This document shows, in pieces, positions 33,951-42,790 of a DNA stretch of 64,000 nt. Each line of letters begins with the position of its first letter. Position 1 is the stretch's first letter. The notes under the pieces are model-generated. The model was given only the letters and a program-made list of their open reading frames with translations. It was not told the origin of the DNA and did not search any database. The stretch is from Clostridiaceae bacterium (GTDB lineage: Bacteria > Bacillota > Clostridia > Oscillospirales > Acutalibacteraceae). The position numbers and the translations under genes were made by a program. The stretch lies in the NCBI GenBank assembly GCA_016287385.1, contig JAEEWM010000017.1, forward strand, positions 1 through 64,000, read 5' to 3'.

Positions 33951-35792
33951 TTACACCTCATTTTCAGTTATGAAAAACCTTTTGTACCAAATCAGAAAAG
34001 AATAGATAACATATATTTTTTTGCCGTTTTTAGCCGTGCCGTTATGATGCTCGTCAAGCATACGGTTTATTTTTGCCGTATCAAAGAACTCCGCGGCAAA
34101 ATCACTTGTAAACATTTCTTTTACCATACCGTAATATTTATCCTCTTTTATCCAGTTGCCGAACGGCACCGGGAAGCCGAGTTTTCTGCGCTTCGCCCAC
34201 TCCTGCGGTATGCATTTTTCGGCGACGCGCCTGAAAATATACTTGGTCTGATTATCGCGGACAAGATACTTTGAAGGTATTTTTCTTACAAGCGAGAAAA
34301 CTTCTTTATCGAGGAACGGAACGCGAAGCTCAACACTGTTTGCCATCGACATTTTATCCGCTTTAAGCAAAATATCGTGAGGAAGCCAGAAATTTAAGTC
34401 GATATACATCTTGCGTAATACATCGTCCTTCCCCTTTACCTCGTTATAGTATGGCGTGCAGAGGTCAAACGGGCTTACCGTCGGCTTATAGGCGTCTTTC
34501 AGTACATCACCCGCCTCTCCTGGCAGGAACATTTCGGTTTTGTTATAATAACGCTTTGAAAGCTCCTTGCCGTACTTTTCTATAAAGTGCTTACCCTTAA
34601 AATAAGGAAGCGGACGTACGAGAGCGGCGACGCCCTTGCGCAAAAACAGCGGCAGCCTCAGATAATGCTTTGCGGCGCCCTGAACGTTATACTCGTTATA
34701 TCCGCCGAACATTTCGTCCGCGCCCTCGCCTGAAAGCACGACCTTTACCTTTGTGCGCGCAAGGCGGCTCAAAAAGTAAAGCGGCACGGCGCTGACGTTT
34801 GCGCTCGGCTCGTCAAGATGATACTGAACGGTGGGCAGTATATCGAAAAACTCGTCGCCGGAAATGGTCTTCGAGAAGTGCTCTACGCCGAAGTGGTCGG
34901 AAAGTCCTTTTGCGTACTCTATTTCGCTGAATCCCTTGCCCTCAAAACCGACGGTAAAGGTTTTATTCGGCTTTGCCACGCTGACGACGTATGAAGAATC
35001 GACGCCGCCCGAAAGATACGAGCCGACCTCAACGTCGCTTATCTTATGGTATTCAACCGATGATTCAAGCGTTTCTTTCACAAGCTTTTCATAATATTCG
35101 TACGGTTTTTCCTGCTTTTCGTAATCAAGTTTACTGTACCGCGTTATTTTCAGTTCGCCGCCCTTAAAGGTCAGATAATGACCCGGCAGAAGCTTCCTTG
35201 TATTCTCAAAAAAAGTCTCTTCCATATGGTTGGTGCCGTAACACAGATACATACTGAGGACCTTTTTATTAAGCGCTTTTTTGAAGTTCGGATGGCTTAA
35301 AAAGCTCTTTATCTCACTGCCCGCCATAAAGGTTTCGCCGTCAAAGTAGTAATAAACCGGCTTTATACCGAAAAAGTCGCGGGCGCAGACAAGCGTTTCG
35401 CTTTTCTTATCGTAAATAAGTATACCGAACATACCGCGCAAATGCGAAAACACGCCGGTCCCGTACTGCTCGTAGCCGTGAACTATCACCTCGGTATCGC
35501 TGTTTGTGGCGAAAGTGTGTCCCGCCGCCTTTAATTCCTCACGCAGTTCGCGGTAGTTATATATTTCGCCGTTAAACATAACCACCACGCTTTTGTCCTC
35601 GTTCATAATCGGCTGGTCGCCGCCGGCAAGGTCAATGATGGAAAGACGGCGAAATCCCATTGCCACGCCGCTGTCGGTATAATAACCCTCGCTGTCGGGT
35701 CCGCGGTGGATTATCCTGTCCGCCATACCCTTTATTACTCTCTTTTTTTCGCTTTCATCAAGTTTATCAGCAAATCCGCAAAATCCGCACAT
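33951..35792 (-). CDS. asnB: Asparagine synthetase B-type glutamine amidotransferase
   Basis: A 613-residue class II amidotransferase. Cys2 (MCGFCGF) is the glutaminase nucleophile. The synthetase domain contains the pyrophosphate loop YLSGGVDSSYVV and LSGEGADEMFGGYNEY. It amidates a carboxylate using glutamine and ATP, usually free aspartate. Some paralogs amidate other aspartyl groups; for example, lactococcal AsnH amidates D-Asp in the peptidoglycan cross-bridge. The position directly after a D-aspartate-ligase-like ATP-grasp enzyme makes such a role worth considering. Confidence 0.93.
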   Translation of the reverse strand: MCGFCGFADKLDESEKKRVIKGMADRIIHRGPDSEGYYTDSGVAMGFRRLSIIDLAGGDQPIMNEDKSVVVMFNGEIYNYRELREELKAAGHTFATNSDTEVIVHGYEQYGTGVFSHLRGMFGILIYDKKSETLVCARDFFGIKPVYYYFDGETFMAGSEIKSFLSHPNFKKALNKKVLSMYLCYGTNHMEETFFENTRKLLPGHYLTFKGGELKITRYSKLDYEKQEKPYEYYEKLVKETLESSVEYHKISDVEVGSYLSGGVDSSYVVSVAKPNKTFTVGFEGKGFSEIEYAKGLSDHFGVEHFSKTISGDEFFDILPTVQYHLDEPSANVSAVPLYFLSRLARTKVKVVLSGEGADEMFGGYNEYNVQGAAKHYLRLPLFLRKGVAALVRPLPYFKGKHFIEKYGKELSKRYYNKTEMFLPGEAGDVLKDAYKPTVSPFDLCTPYYNEVKGKDDVLRKMYIDLNFWLPHDILLKADKMSMANSVELRVPFLDKEVFSLVRKIPSKYLVRDNQTKYIFRRVAEKCIPQEWAKRRKLGFPVPFGNWIKEDKYYGMVKEMFTSDFAAEFFDTAKINRMLDEHHNGTAKNGKKIYVIYSFLIWYKRFFITENEV

Positions 35793-35817
35793 ACCGTCAG
35801 GTTCTCCTCAACTAATT

Positions 35818-37050
35818 TTAATCCCAGTTCCAGGTGAAGTTTTTATACGCTTTTTTATAGTTAAGCCCTATTTTGAAAAGCAACAGTTTTCGTATTAAAC
35901 CGTTATCCTTTTTATAGCGCAGCGGCTCTACGCGTTCACTCCAGAGCGAAAGCGCTTTTTCCCTGAATTCTTCGTTCGCGATATACTTTTTTGCAACCGA
36001 CTTCGGAACAAAGGCTTCAAGCTGTACCTTGTCCACCTTGCAAAACGTCATGTCCTCGTTTGCTATAAGGTCGCGGTAAAGCACCTCTATAAGATTATAC
36101 CCGCAGGGCGTTATATAGTACGAGCACCTTCCCTGCCGCGCGTTTATCTCCATAACCTTGTATTTTTGCTCGCGCGCGTCGTATTTCATATCAAATTCCG
36201 CAAAGCCCTGATAGCCGATATTCTCCATAAATTCGACTATCTTTGCTATTTGCTCATCTACGCCTTCAAACTGGCAGTAGCCGTTTATAAGCACCGCGGC
36301 GTTGCCTATCATGCGGGGACTGTGCTCTTGGAGCCCTATCTGCGCAAAGGAGCAAAGCTTTGCCTTTTTATCCTTTCCCATATAAATGACCGCGTCAAAC
36401 AAATGCGAATCATCGCCGGGAATATACTCCTGAATAATAAGGGTGTCGTCATACTCGCTGTTTTTGAAAAAACCTATGACCTCTTCGAGCTGTTCTTTAC
36501 TGTTAAGTCTGTATATTTTACGCTTGCCCTTAAAGGTTATGTGTTTGAACAAAATGACGTTCGCCGGCTTGACGATTATCGGATAAGTCAAGCCTTCGGG
36601 TGCTTCGGTATCGTTTTTGCAATCGAAGTAAACCGTTTTGGGCAGGTCGAGTACGCTGTCGGCATAGGTTTTATAGAAAATTTCCTTGTTAACAAGCGTT
36701 CTTTGAAGCTCTGCCGACGGATAGTTGAAGTAAAATTTATCTTTAAGGTCATCCTGGTTTTTTGCGATATACTCGCCGTATGTCTCGTTGCTGCTGACAA
36801 GCAGTATTTTTTCACCCTTATGCGCTTCATAATAAGCGTTTATCTCGCCTAAAAAGGTCTGTTCCTCCCAAAAGTTCTCAATATATTTGATGTTGAGAAT
36901 TTTGGTATACCTCGTATACGCAAACGGCTTTTCATCATGCACCGCAAGCGCCAGCATATCCGCTTTTTCGCCTGTAAGCTCGTGATAACACCTCGCAAGA
37001 TAATATGCGTTGATATCACTGCCTATAATAAGCGCTTTGAATTTTTCCAT
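35818..37050 (-). CDS. ATP-grasp carboxylate-amine ligase, D-aspartate-ligase-like
   Basis: A 410-residue ATP-grasp enzyme. The N-terminus (ALIIGSDINAYYLARCYHE) resembles the D-aspartate ligase group (AslFm of Enterococcus faecium). The ATP-grasp core contains PIIVKPANV and the metal-binding VMEINARQGRCSYY. These ligases join an amino acid to a carboxylate or amine with ATP. In the middle of a racemase-to-asnB operon, a role in attaching a D-amino acid is plausible but unproven. Spacing is 16 bases from the racemase and 25 bases to asnB. Confidence 0.8.
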   Translation of the reverse strand: MEKFKALIIGSDINAYYLARCYHELTGEKADMLALAVHDEKPFAYTRYTKILNIKYIENFWEEQTFLGEINAYYEAHKGEKILLVSSNETYGEYIAKNQDDLKDKFYFNYPSAELQRTLVNKEIFYKTYADSVLDLPKTVYFDCKNDTEAPEGLTYPIIVKPANVILFKHITFKGKRKIYRLNSKEQLEEVIGFFKNSEYDDTLIIQEYIPGDDSHLFDAVIYMGKDKKAKLCSFAQIGLQEHSPRMIGNAAVLINGYCQFEGVDEQIAKIVEFMENIGYQGFAEFDMKYDAREQKYKVMEINARQGRCSYYITPCGYNLIEVLYRDLIANEDMTFCKVDKVQLEAFVPKSVAKKYIANEEFREKALSLWSERVEPLRYKKDNGLIRKLLLFKIGLNYKKAYKNFTWNWD

Positions 37051-37066
37051 ACTCTTCTCCTGCTTT

Positions 37067-38203
37067 TCAGTATTTGACTTCCACTGTTTTGCCGCCGTCC
37101 CTATAAACCCTCGGCACGCGGTTTGTAACGCTTGTAAGCAGCTTATACACGTTTACGCCCGCAAGTCTGCTCGCCCGGTAGACGGTAAGATTTTCGCCGA
37201 ATATTTCAACCTTGTCGCCCGGCTTTACCGTGCCGTCGACCGTCGCGGAGGTCACATCCATATAGTTTACCACAATATCACGCTTTTTACCGCCTATATA
37301 AACGCACGTTTTACCGATAAGTGAAAAGTCCGCAAAACCGTAAGGTATTACCGCCACGCGTGTTTTTGTGCCGCTGTCGAACATACCGCCGTAGCCCACG
37401 CTCTCGCCGGGCTTTATATCTTTGATTTCGAGCACCTCACTGTAAAACGAAAAAACGTTTTTAAGGCTTAGCACCGACGGCTCGGGCGGCTTTTTGCCGG
37501 CAAGCTTATTCAGAAGTTTGCGCTTTAACGAAAGTACCGGCGCCGTTTTCGGAAAACCGTACATCACTATTCCGAGCCGCACGCCGTTGGCAAAATTGAG
37601 CTTTTCGTGCTGCTCCATGGTGAGCGACCTGTCGACATGGACTATACTGACCGCCGATAAATCGATAAGCGACGTGCGCTCCTTAAAAAGCTTTATCTGC
37701 TTTTCAAAGCGTTCGCCCGAGCCGCTCGAAAGCTGGGTGAACACGCCCTCCAAATACTGGTTTTCGTTGGCGGTTTCAAATATATGCCTTACGTCGTTTT
37801 TATCGGTAAGACCGAAGCGGTTCATACCGCAGTCTATCTTGATATGAAACTTTATTCTTTTACCGGCGGCGACCATTTTATCAAAGTATCCGGCGTTATC
37901 GACTGTTACCGTTATATCATTTTCCGCCGCGGTATCAAGCCCCTCGAAGCATATCGGCTCCATAACGAGAACGGGCACGGATTTATTGATTTTGCGCACG
38001 CCGAGCGCCTCTTCAAGCGAGGATACCGCGAAGTAGTTTACGCCCGCCTCGGCCATTGCGTTTACACAGTAAATTCCCGCGCCGTAGGCGTTTGCTTTTA
38101 CCACGCCGAAATAATACCCGTAACCGGGGAATTTTTCTTTTACCTCGGATATATTGTGCCTTAACGCTTCAAGGTCGATTTCAAGGTATGTTTTTCTGAA
38201 CAT
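37067..38203 (-). CDS. alr: Alanine racemase-family PLP enzyme, divergent active site
   Basis: A 378-residue fold-type III PLP enzyme. The PLP lysine is in VVKANAYGAG (Lys36), an arginine is in GMNRFG (Arg129), and the second catalytic tyrosine is in SVGYGGMF (Tyr271). The C-terminal domain ends TNRVPRVYR as in Alr. By my reading several usual residues are replaced: the His of the THF motif is Gln157, the Asn of the ANS motif is Arg192, and the Tyr of GYADG is Phe290. It may racemize a different amino acid. It heads the five-gene operon behind a perfect promoter. Confidence 0.85.
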   Translation of the reverse strand: MFRKTYLEIDLEALRHNISEVKEKFPGYGYYFGVVKANAYGAGIYCVNAMAEAGVNYFAVSSLEEALGVRKINKSVPVLVMEPICFEGLDTAAENDITVTVDNAGYFDKMVAAGKRIKFHIKIDCGMNRFGLTDKNDVRHIFETANENQYLEGVFTQLSSGSGERFEKQIKLFKERTSLIDLSAVSIVHVDRSLTMEQHEKLNFANGVRLGIVMYGFPKTAPVLSLKRKLLNKLAGKKPPEPSVLSLKNVFSFYSEVLEIKDIKPGESVGYGGMFDSGTKTRVAVIPYGFADFSLIGKTCVYIGGKKRDIVVNYMDVTSATVDGTVKPGDKVEIFGENLTVYRASRLAGVNVYKLLTSVTNRVPRVYRDGGKTVEVKY

Positions 38204-38238
38204 TTACGCCTCCGAATACGGTAATACTTTAATAAAAT

Positions 38239-38267
38239 ATTATAATATATACTATTTGTTTTGTCAA
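38239..38267 (-). promoter_or_regulatory. Sigma-A promoter of the alr-ATP-grasp-asnB-ABC operon
   Basis: On the minus strand TTGACA (38267-38262), exactly 17 bases, TATAAT (38244-38239): full consensus, about 36 bases before the racemase ATG. Confidence 0.93.
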
Positions 38268-38302
38268 CAGGAGTTTTAACCACAAGATGATGTGTTTACG
38301 GC

Positions 38303-38328
38303 AAAAAAAATGCGCGGTCAGCCGCGCA
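38303..38328 (-). terminator. Intrinsic terminator of radC
   Basis: Stem TGCGCGG/CCGCGCA with a 4-base loop, followed on the minus strand by eight T. Confidence 0.92.
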
Positions 38329-38337
38329 AACAACATA

Positions 38338-39036
38338 TTATTTTGTAAAAATGTGCGCATATTCCTTGCTTTGCGCCATTGAAACGAAATCTCCCGCGCC
38401 GACTATGATGTGGTCGACAAGATAAATACCCACGGTGTTAAGAGCGCCCGCAAGGTTTTCGGTAATCTCCCTGTCGTTCTGACTCGGAAGCGCAAAGCCG
38501 CTCGGATGATTATGCACCAGAATCGCCGCCACCGCGTTCCGTTTTATAAGCAGGGCTATCACGTCACGAACTGAAAGTCCCACGGAAGAAATATCGCCGT
38601 CCGAAAGGAAGTCAAAACCGAGAAGTTTGCCCTTACCGTCAAGCGAGATAACGCCCGCGCGTTCGGTTTGTATACCGAAATACCGTTCTTCGGCGAATTT
38701 TCCGATATCGTCAAGAGAGGTAAATGTGGGTTTCTCGTTGGTCTTGGAGGCCTTGCAGACCCGTGCGATGGGCAAAATCGATTTAATAAGCAACGCCGAA
38801 CGCTCGCTCATACCCGGCACCTCGGCTATTTGCTCTATCGGCGCCTCAAAAACGCCCGAAAGCGAACCGAAGCGGTTGATGAGCGCGTGCGCAATGGGGT
38901 TCGTATCCTTACGGCTTATGCAGTAAAAGAGCAAAAATTCAAGAATTTTATGCGGCGGAGTGCTTTCGTCAATGCCGTGATTCATAATTTCTCTGCGCAT
39001 ACGTTCACGGTGACCGTCATGAATCAAATCAGACAT
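38338..39036 (-). CDS. radC: RadC/MPN-type JAMM protein
   Basis: A 232-residue RadC-family protein. An N-terminal helix-hairpin-helix region contains IAEVPGMSERSALLIKSIL, and the C-terminal MPN/JAMM domain has ILVHNHPSGFALPSQND with the HxH...D metal site. Despite the name, RadC has no confirmed DNA-repair role. The start at 39036 follows AAAGGGGG at good spacing; a longer upstream frame has none and overlaps the promoter. Confidence 0.93.
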   Translation of the reverse strand: MSDLIHDGHRERMRREIMNHGIDESTPPHKILEFLLFYCISRKDTNPIAHALINRFGSLSGVFEAPIEQIAEVPGMSERSALLIKSILPIARVCKASKTNEKPTFTSLDDIGKFAEERYFGIQTERAGVISLDGKGKLLGFDFLSDGDISSVGLSVRDVIALLIKRNAVAAILVHNHPSGFALPSQNDREITENLAGALNTVGIYLVDHIIVGAGDFVSMAQSKEYAHIFTK

Positions 39037-39106
39037 AAAAAGCCCCCTTTCAGCAATTCCGGATTTGCCCGGCAAAGCGCAAAACGCGACATACCGCACA
39101 GGGATA

Positions 39107-39135
39107 ATTATAGTGTCGGACGCGGGTTTTGTCAA
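39107..39135 (-). promoter_or_regulatory. Sigma-A promoter of radC
   Basis: On the minus strand TTGACA (39135-39130), 17-base spacer, TATAAT (39112-39107). The rest of the 39037-39239 gap holds two TATAAT boxes on the + strand (39205-39210, 39215-39220) probably serving rlmB. Confidence 0.9.
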
Positions 39136-39239
39136 TAAATGTTTTTTCTGAAACGCTTATATCTTTTTTATAAAATAGTACTTTATTTTTTGCGCGCGGT
39201 GTGTTATAATTTTGTATAATCGTGTATCGGGTGAAGGAA

Positions 39240-40001
39240 ATGCTTGAAAGCAAAGAAACGCAAAACAACATAATATGCGGCAGAAATCCCGTGCTTGAAG
39301 CGCTGCGCTCCGGTCGGGAGATAGACCGTCTGCTTATTGCTCACGGCGTAAGCGGCGGCAGTATCAGCGAAATTGTCGCCAAATGCTCGAAAAGGGGCAT
39401 CCTCATTAAGGAAGTCAGTCCGCAAAAACTTGATTACTACTGCGGCGGCGCAAATCACCAGGGCGTCGCGGTGACTTTTGCTTTCAGGGAATACTGCACG
39501 GTAGACGATATACTCGATTTTGCGAAAGAAAGCGGCGAGGAGCCTTTTATTCTGGTTTGCGATGAAATAGAGGATCCGCACAACCTCGGCGCCATTATAC
39601 GCACGGCGGAAGTTTGCGGCGTACACGGTGTGATAATTCCGAAACGCCGCTCCGCTTCGCTTAACGCGACTGTGGCAAAGACAAGCGCCGGCGCACTCGA
39701 ATACATGAGAGTGGCGAGGGTCACAAACATCGCCGCGACCCTTGATTTGCTGAAAGATAAAGGCGTGTGGATATTCGGCGCCGATATGGACGGCGAAAAT
39801 TATTCGCTGACCGATTACCGGATACCTTGCGCGCTGGTTATCGGCAACGAGGGCAAGGGCATAGGACCGCTTGTGGCAAAAAAATGCGATAAAATCATCA
39901 GTCTTCCGATGAGGGGAAGGATAAACTCGCTGAACGCATCAGTCGCGGCGGGCGTTCTGATGTACAGGGTTATGGAGTCAAGGATTATACAGAGAGATTA
40001 G
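39240..40001 (+). CDS. rlmB: 23S rRNA (guanosine-2'-O)-methyltransferase RlmB/TrmH-type
   Basis: A 253-residue SpoU-family 2'-O-methyltransferase. An N-terminal L30e-like substrate-binding domain opens IICGRNPVLEALRSGREID. The SPOUT domain contains DEIEDPHNLGAIIRTAEV, LVIGNEGKGIGPLV and LNASVAAGVLMYRV, the three family motifs. The ATG at 39240 gives the usual start; a GTG at 39222 is in frame but lacks a site. It leads an operon with the pseudo-ATPase, metG and tatD. Confidence 0.93.
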   Translation: MLESKETQNNIICGRNPVLEALRSGREIDRLLIAHGVSGGSISEIVAKCSKRGILIKEVSPQKLDYYCGGANHQGVAVTFAFREYCTVDDILDFAKESGEEPFILVCDEIEDPHNLGAIIRTAEVCGVHGVIIPKRRSASLNATVAKTSAGALEYMRVARVTNIAATLDLLKDKGVWIFGADMDGENYSLTDYRIPCALVIGNEGKGIGPLVAKKCDKIISLPMRGRINSLNASVAAGVLMYRVMESRIIQRD

Positions 40002-40015
40002 AGGTACGTTTTATT

Positions 40016-42775
40016 ATGGCAAAAAAGGCAAAATACGACGCCGACGAATTTATACTCGATGTTGAAAGCGGCGATTCAAATGAGCAGGAGCAGGGACAGG
40101 ATCTGCTTGCCGAAAAGAATAAAAAAGTTCTTTCACGCTTCGGTCGCAGAGCAATGAGCGAAGATTCGCCCATACTCGAAATGATTTCCGCAAAAAAGAA
40201 ATCTTCGCCGCTTGACCAGCTGAAAAAGCGCATGGGTGTAGAAGCGGACTCAGCGGCAAAAAGCGCGAATACCGATACAGATAATACCGCCGGGGAACCT
40301 GAAAGGTTCGAAACAGAAGCCGCAAATCAGGGTGAAACTTCTGTCGGTAAAGCTGACGTATCAACCGAAAAGCGGGATATTACCGCCGACGCACCCGAGG
40401 CACACAAGCCGGAGGTTGAGGCACCCGCCGATGACGGCAGCGGTCGGGAAGGCGAAATGTCGCTTCTCGAAAAACTCAAAAGATACACTACCGACGAGAC
40501 CGGCCATAACGTAACCGATGACAAGGCACCGCTTTACAAGCTTCAAAGCGTTGCGGAAATCATCAAAAAGGATAACGACGCGCTGCTCAGCAAGCTTTCG
40601 GAGAAATACGACGTCACGGTAGATACGCTCGGCAAACCGCAAAAGAGCGATTTTCTGCTTGACGGTATCGATGAGCCGAAAGAACCGGCAAAGCCGGAAC
40701 CCGGCAGGCACACCCCCACTCCCGCTTTTGAAGAGATGGCGACCGAGTCAAAAAAACGCTTTGAAAAGAATCTGTTTGACGATTTGTTTGACGATGCAAA
40801 GCCGAAAGCTCCCGTAAAGGATGAAGGCGTACCGGACATATCGGACATCGACAATTTACACGTTTCCGGCGAAAAGGCGGTTTCCGAGCCGCCAGTTTCC
40901 AACGCCGCGACAATACGCTTTACCCCGGTAACCGATGAAAAAGGCAACACGGGGCGAATCAATATCAGCAGTACCACAAAACCCATCGACATACGTCAGG
41001 AATTGACAAACGCGGAGGAAACGGAAGAAACCTACGCCGATATACCGCTTGAAATGGGTGATTTTGATTTATTCGTACCGAAAAGCGAGGTTACGGACAT
41101 TTCATCCGCCAAAAGCACGGCAAAAAGGTTCGCGCTTAAAAAGCGCCGCAGCTTTTTGTCCTGCGCCGCCTGCGTAATCTGTATGCTGGCGCTTTTGCTG
41201 TTCCTTACGCCCGCACTTTCAAACTCACTTATAAGCTCTCCGAAATCCTCCGTCACGGTTTGCAGTATATTTCTGCTTTTAACGGTTGCCGTAAACGCCG
41301 ATATGTTCACGGACATTCCAAACCTTATGAAACGCCGCGCCTCACACGATTCGGTAATAAGTCTTTGTGCGCTTACCTGTTTACCGCTTTGCATATCCGC
41401 AATAGCGACAGGCGAGAATATATACCATCTTATCCTGCTTGCCGCGTTTTTGATGACCGTGCGGTCGGTTATAACCTTTATGGAAACCTCCGCCCTGCTT
41501 TCAAATCTGCGGCAGATTTCGGGCAAATCTCAAAAATACGCTCTGTCTTTTATCAAGGATAAATCTACGGCTCTCGCCATGGCAAAAGACGCCATTGACG
41601 GCGAGGTCCTTATAGCCGCGCCGAGAAAAACCGAATTTGTGAGCGACTATATGAAGTTTTCCTCTTACAAAAAGAAATTCTCGGGCAAAATAACCGTCGT
41701 GTTCGCGGTCACCTGTATTCTTTGCCTGCTCGGCGGCGTGATATCGCTTCTTCTCTATAAAAGCGCGTTTGCCGCGTTTTACAGCGCGGCGGTTACCGCG
41801 ATGCTCGCCTGCTCACCGGCACTTTTCTTCGTTGACGTACTTCCGGTTTTTTATACGGCGAAAAAGCTTAACCGCAAAGGCGCAATGATAACCGGAACCT
41901 TCGGCGCGGACAGCGTTGAGCTTTCAAACGCCGCCGTTGTAAACTCTTCGGATATATTCCCGAAGGGAACCATAACGCTTCAAAGTCTTAAGGTTTTATC
42001 CGACAACGATATAGACAAAACCATCGTAAAAGCCGCCGCGCTCACCGAGGCGATAGACAGTCCCCTCTTCCCCGTATTTAACCAGATAGCCGGTACGAAC
42101 GCTTCATACGAAAAGCCGGATTCCGATACCATAAAGTACGAGGAAACGCTCGGTGTTTCGGGCTGGGTAGACGACGAGCTGCTGTTTATCGGAAATCGCA
42201 GTCTGCTTGAAGGACACGGAATTGAAGTGCCGAGCATTGAGGTTGACAGAAACATTCTGCGCAACGGCTGCTTCCCGGTGTACGTCGCCGTCGCAGACAG
42301 GGCGTGCGCTTTGCTTGTCGTGCGCTATGAAGTCAAGCCCGACGTACGCAAGATTTTGAGGAAGGTATCGCGGCTCGGCGTAACCATGCTCGTAGCCAAC
42401 AGCGACCCGAACATAAACGAAAGCATGATCTGCGATTATTTCGGGCTTTATGACGATTCGGTCAAGGTGATGACAAATGTGGGAGCGTACATGTGCAAAA
42501 ACGCCACCGCCGAAACAAGCGTTGTCTCCGCGCCCGCGGCATTCAGAGGCAGTAAACTGAACGTATTACGCATTATTGCCTGTGCTTCGGATATGAGAAT
42601 ATCAAACAATATACTGTCGGTATTTTACGTACTTTCGGCGGTGCTCGGCGTATGGTATTTTGCCTTCACGTCGTTTGCGCAGTCAAAGGCACTGCTTGCC
42701 GGTACGTCGGTTCTTTTGTTTGAACTGCTTGCCGCAGTTTTCGCGTATATCGCGTTTTTATTCAGAAAACCGTAA
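40016..42775 (+). CDS. P-type-ATPase-like membrane protein lacking catalytic residues
   Basis: A 919-residue protein, read intact. Residues 1-370 are an acidic, Lys/Glu/Pro-rich, probably disordered cytoplasmic region. Hydrophobic helices follow near 378-400, 410-430, 445-463, 470-490, 558-580 and 585-610, with two more at 858-880 and 893-915. This 4+2+2 layout, with ACSPALFFVDVLPVF in the helix where P1B ATPases have CPC, and KLNRKGAMITGTFGADSVE after it, matches P-type ATPases. Where DKTGTLT is expected the text is FPKGTIT (648-654), so the phosphorylated Asp is lost. The actuator loop (about 495-555) is short and has no TGE. GDN and GDGxND are absent. The N/P-domain skeleton is still legible (GVSGWVDDELLFIGNRSLL at 713-731, then VYVAVADRACALLVV at 755-769). 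AGAGGT precedes the ATG. Confidence 0.75.
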   Translation: MAKKAKYDADEFILDVESGDSNEQEQGQDLLAEKNKKVLSRFGRRAMSEDSPILEMISAKKKSSPLDQLKKRMGVEADSAAKSANTDTDNTAGEPERFETEAANQGETSVGKADVSTEKRDITADAPEAHKPEVEAPADDGSGREGEMSLLEKLKRYTTDETGHNVTDDKAPLYKLQSVAEIIKKDNDALLSKLSEKYDVTVDTLGKPQKSDFLLDGIDEPKEPAKPEPGRHTPTPAFEEMATESKKRFEKNLFDDLFDDAKPKAPVKDEGVPDISDIDNLHVSGEKAVSEPPVSNAATIRFTPVTDEKGNTGRINISSTTKPIDIRQELTNAEETEETYADIPLEMGDFDLFVPKSEVTDISSAKSTAKRFALKKRRSFLSCAACVICMLALLLFLTPALSNSLISSPKSSVTVCSIFLLLTVAVNADMFTDIPNLMKRRASHDSVISLCALTCLPLCISAIATGENIYHLILLAAFLMTVRSVITFMETSALLSNLRQISGKSQKYALSFIKDKSTALAMAKDAIDGEVLIAAPRKTEFVSDYMKFSSYKKKFSGKITVVFAVTCILCLLGGVISLLLYKSAFAAFYSAAVTAMLACSPALFFVDVLPVFYTAKKLNRKGAMITGTFGADSVELSNAAVVNSSDIFPKGTITLQSLKVLSDNDIDKTIVKAAALTEAIDSPLFPVFNQIAGTNASYEKPDSDTIKYEETLGVSGWVDDELLFIGNRSLLEGHGIEVPSIEVDRNILRNGCFPVYVAVADRACALLVVRYEVKPDVRKILRKVSRLGVTMLVANSDPNINESMICDYFGLYDDSVKVMTNVGAYMCKNATAETSVVSAPAAFRGSKLNVLRIIACASDMRISNNILSVFYVLSAVLGVWYFAFTSFAQSKALLAGTSVLLFELLAAVFAYIAFLFRKP

Positions 42776-42790
42776 AAAGAGGGTCAGGAA

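Noticed and set aside
31643-38203. A lasso-peptide or other RiPP cluster around asnB and the ABC exporter
   Set aside because: No precursor peptide, leader-binding domain or protease is present; the ATP-grasp and racemase point to D-amino-acid chemistry instead.
40016-42775. Treating the P-type-ATPase-like gene as a pseudogene
   Set aside because: The frame is open for 919 codons with a good ribosome-binding site and sits inside an operon; only the catalytic residues are lost.
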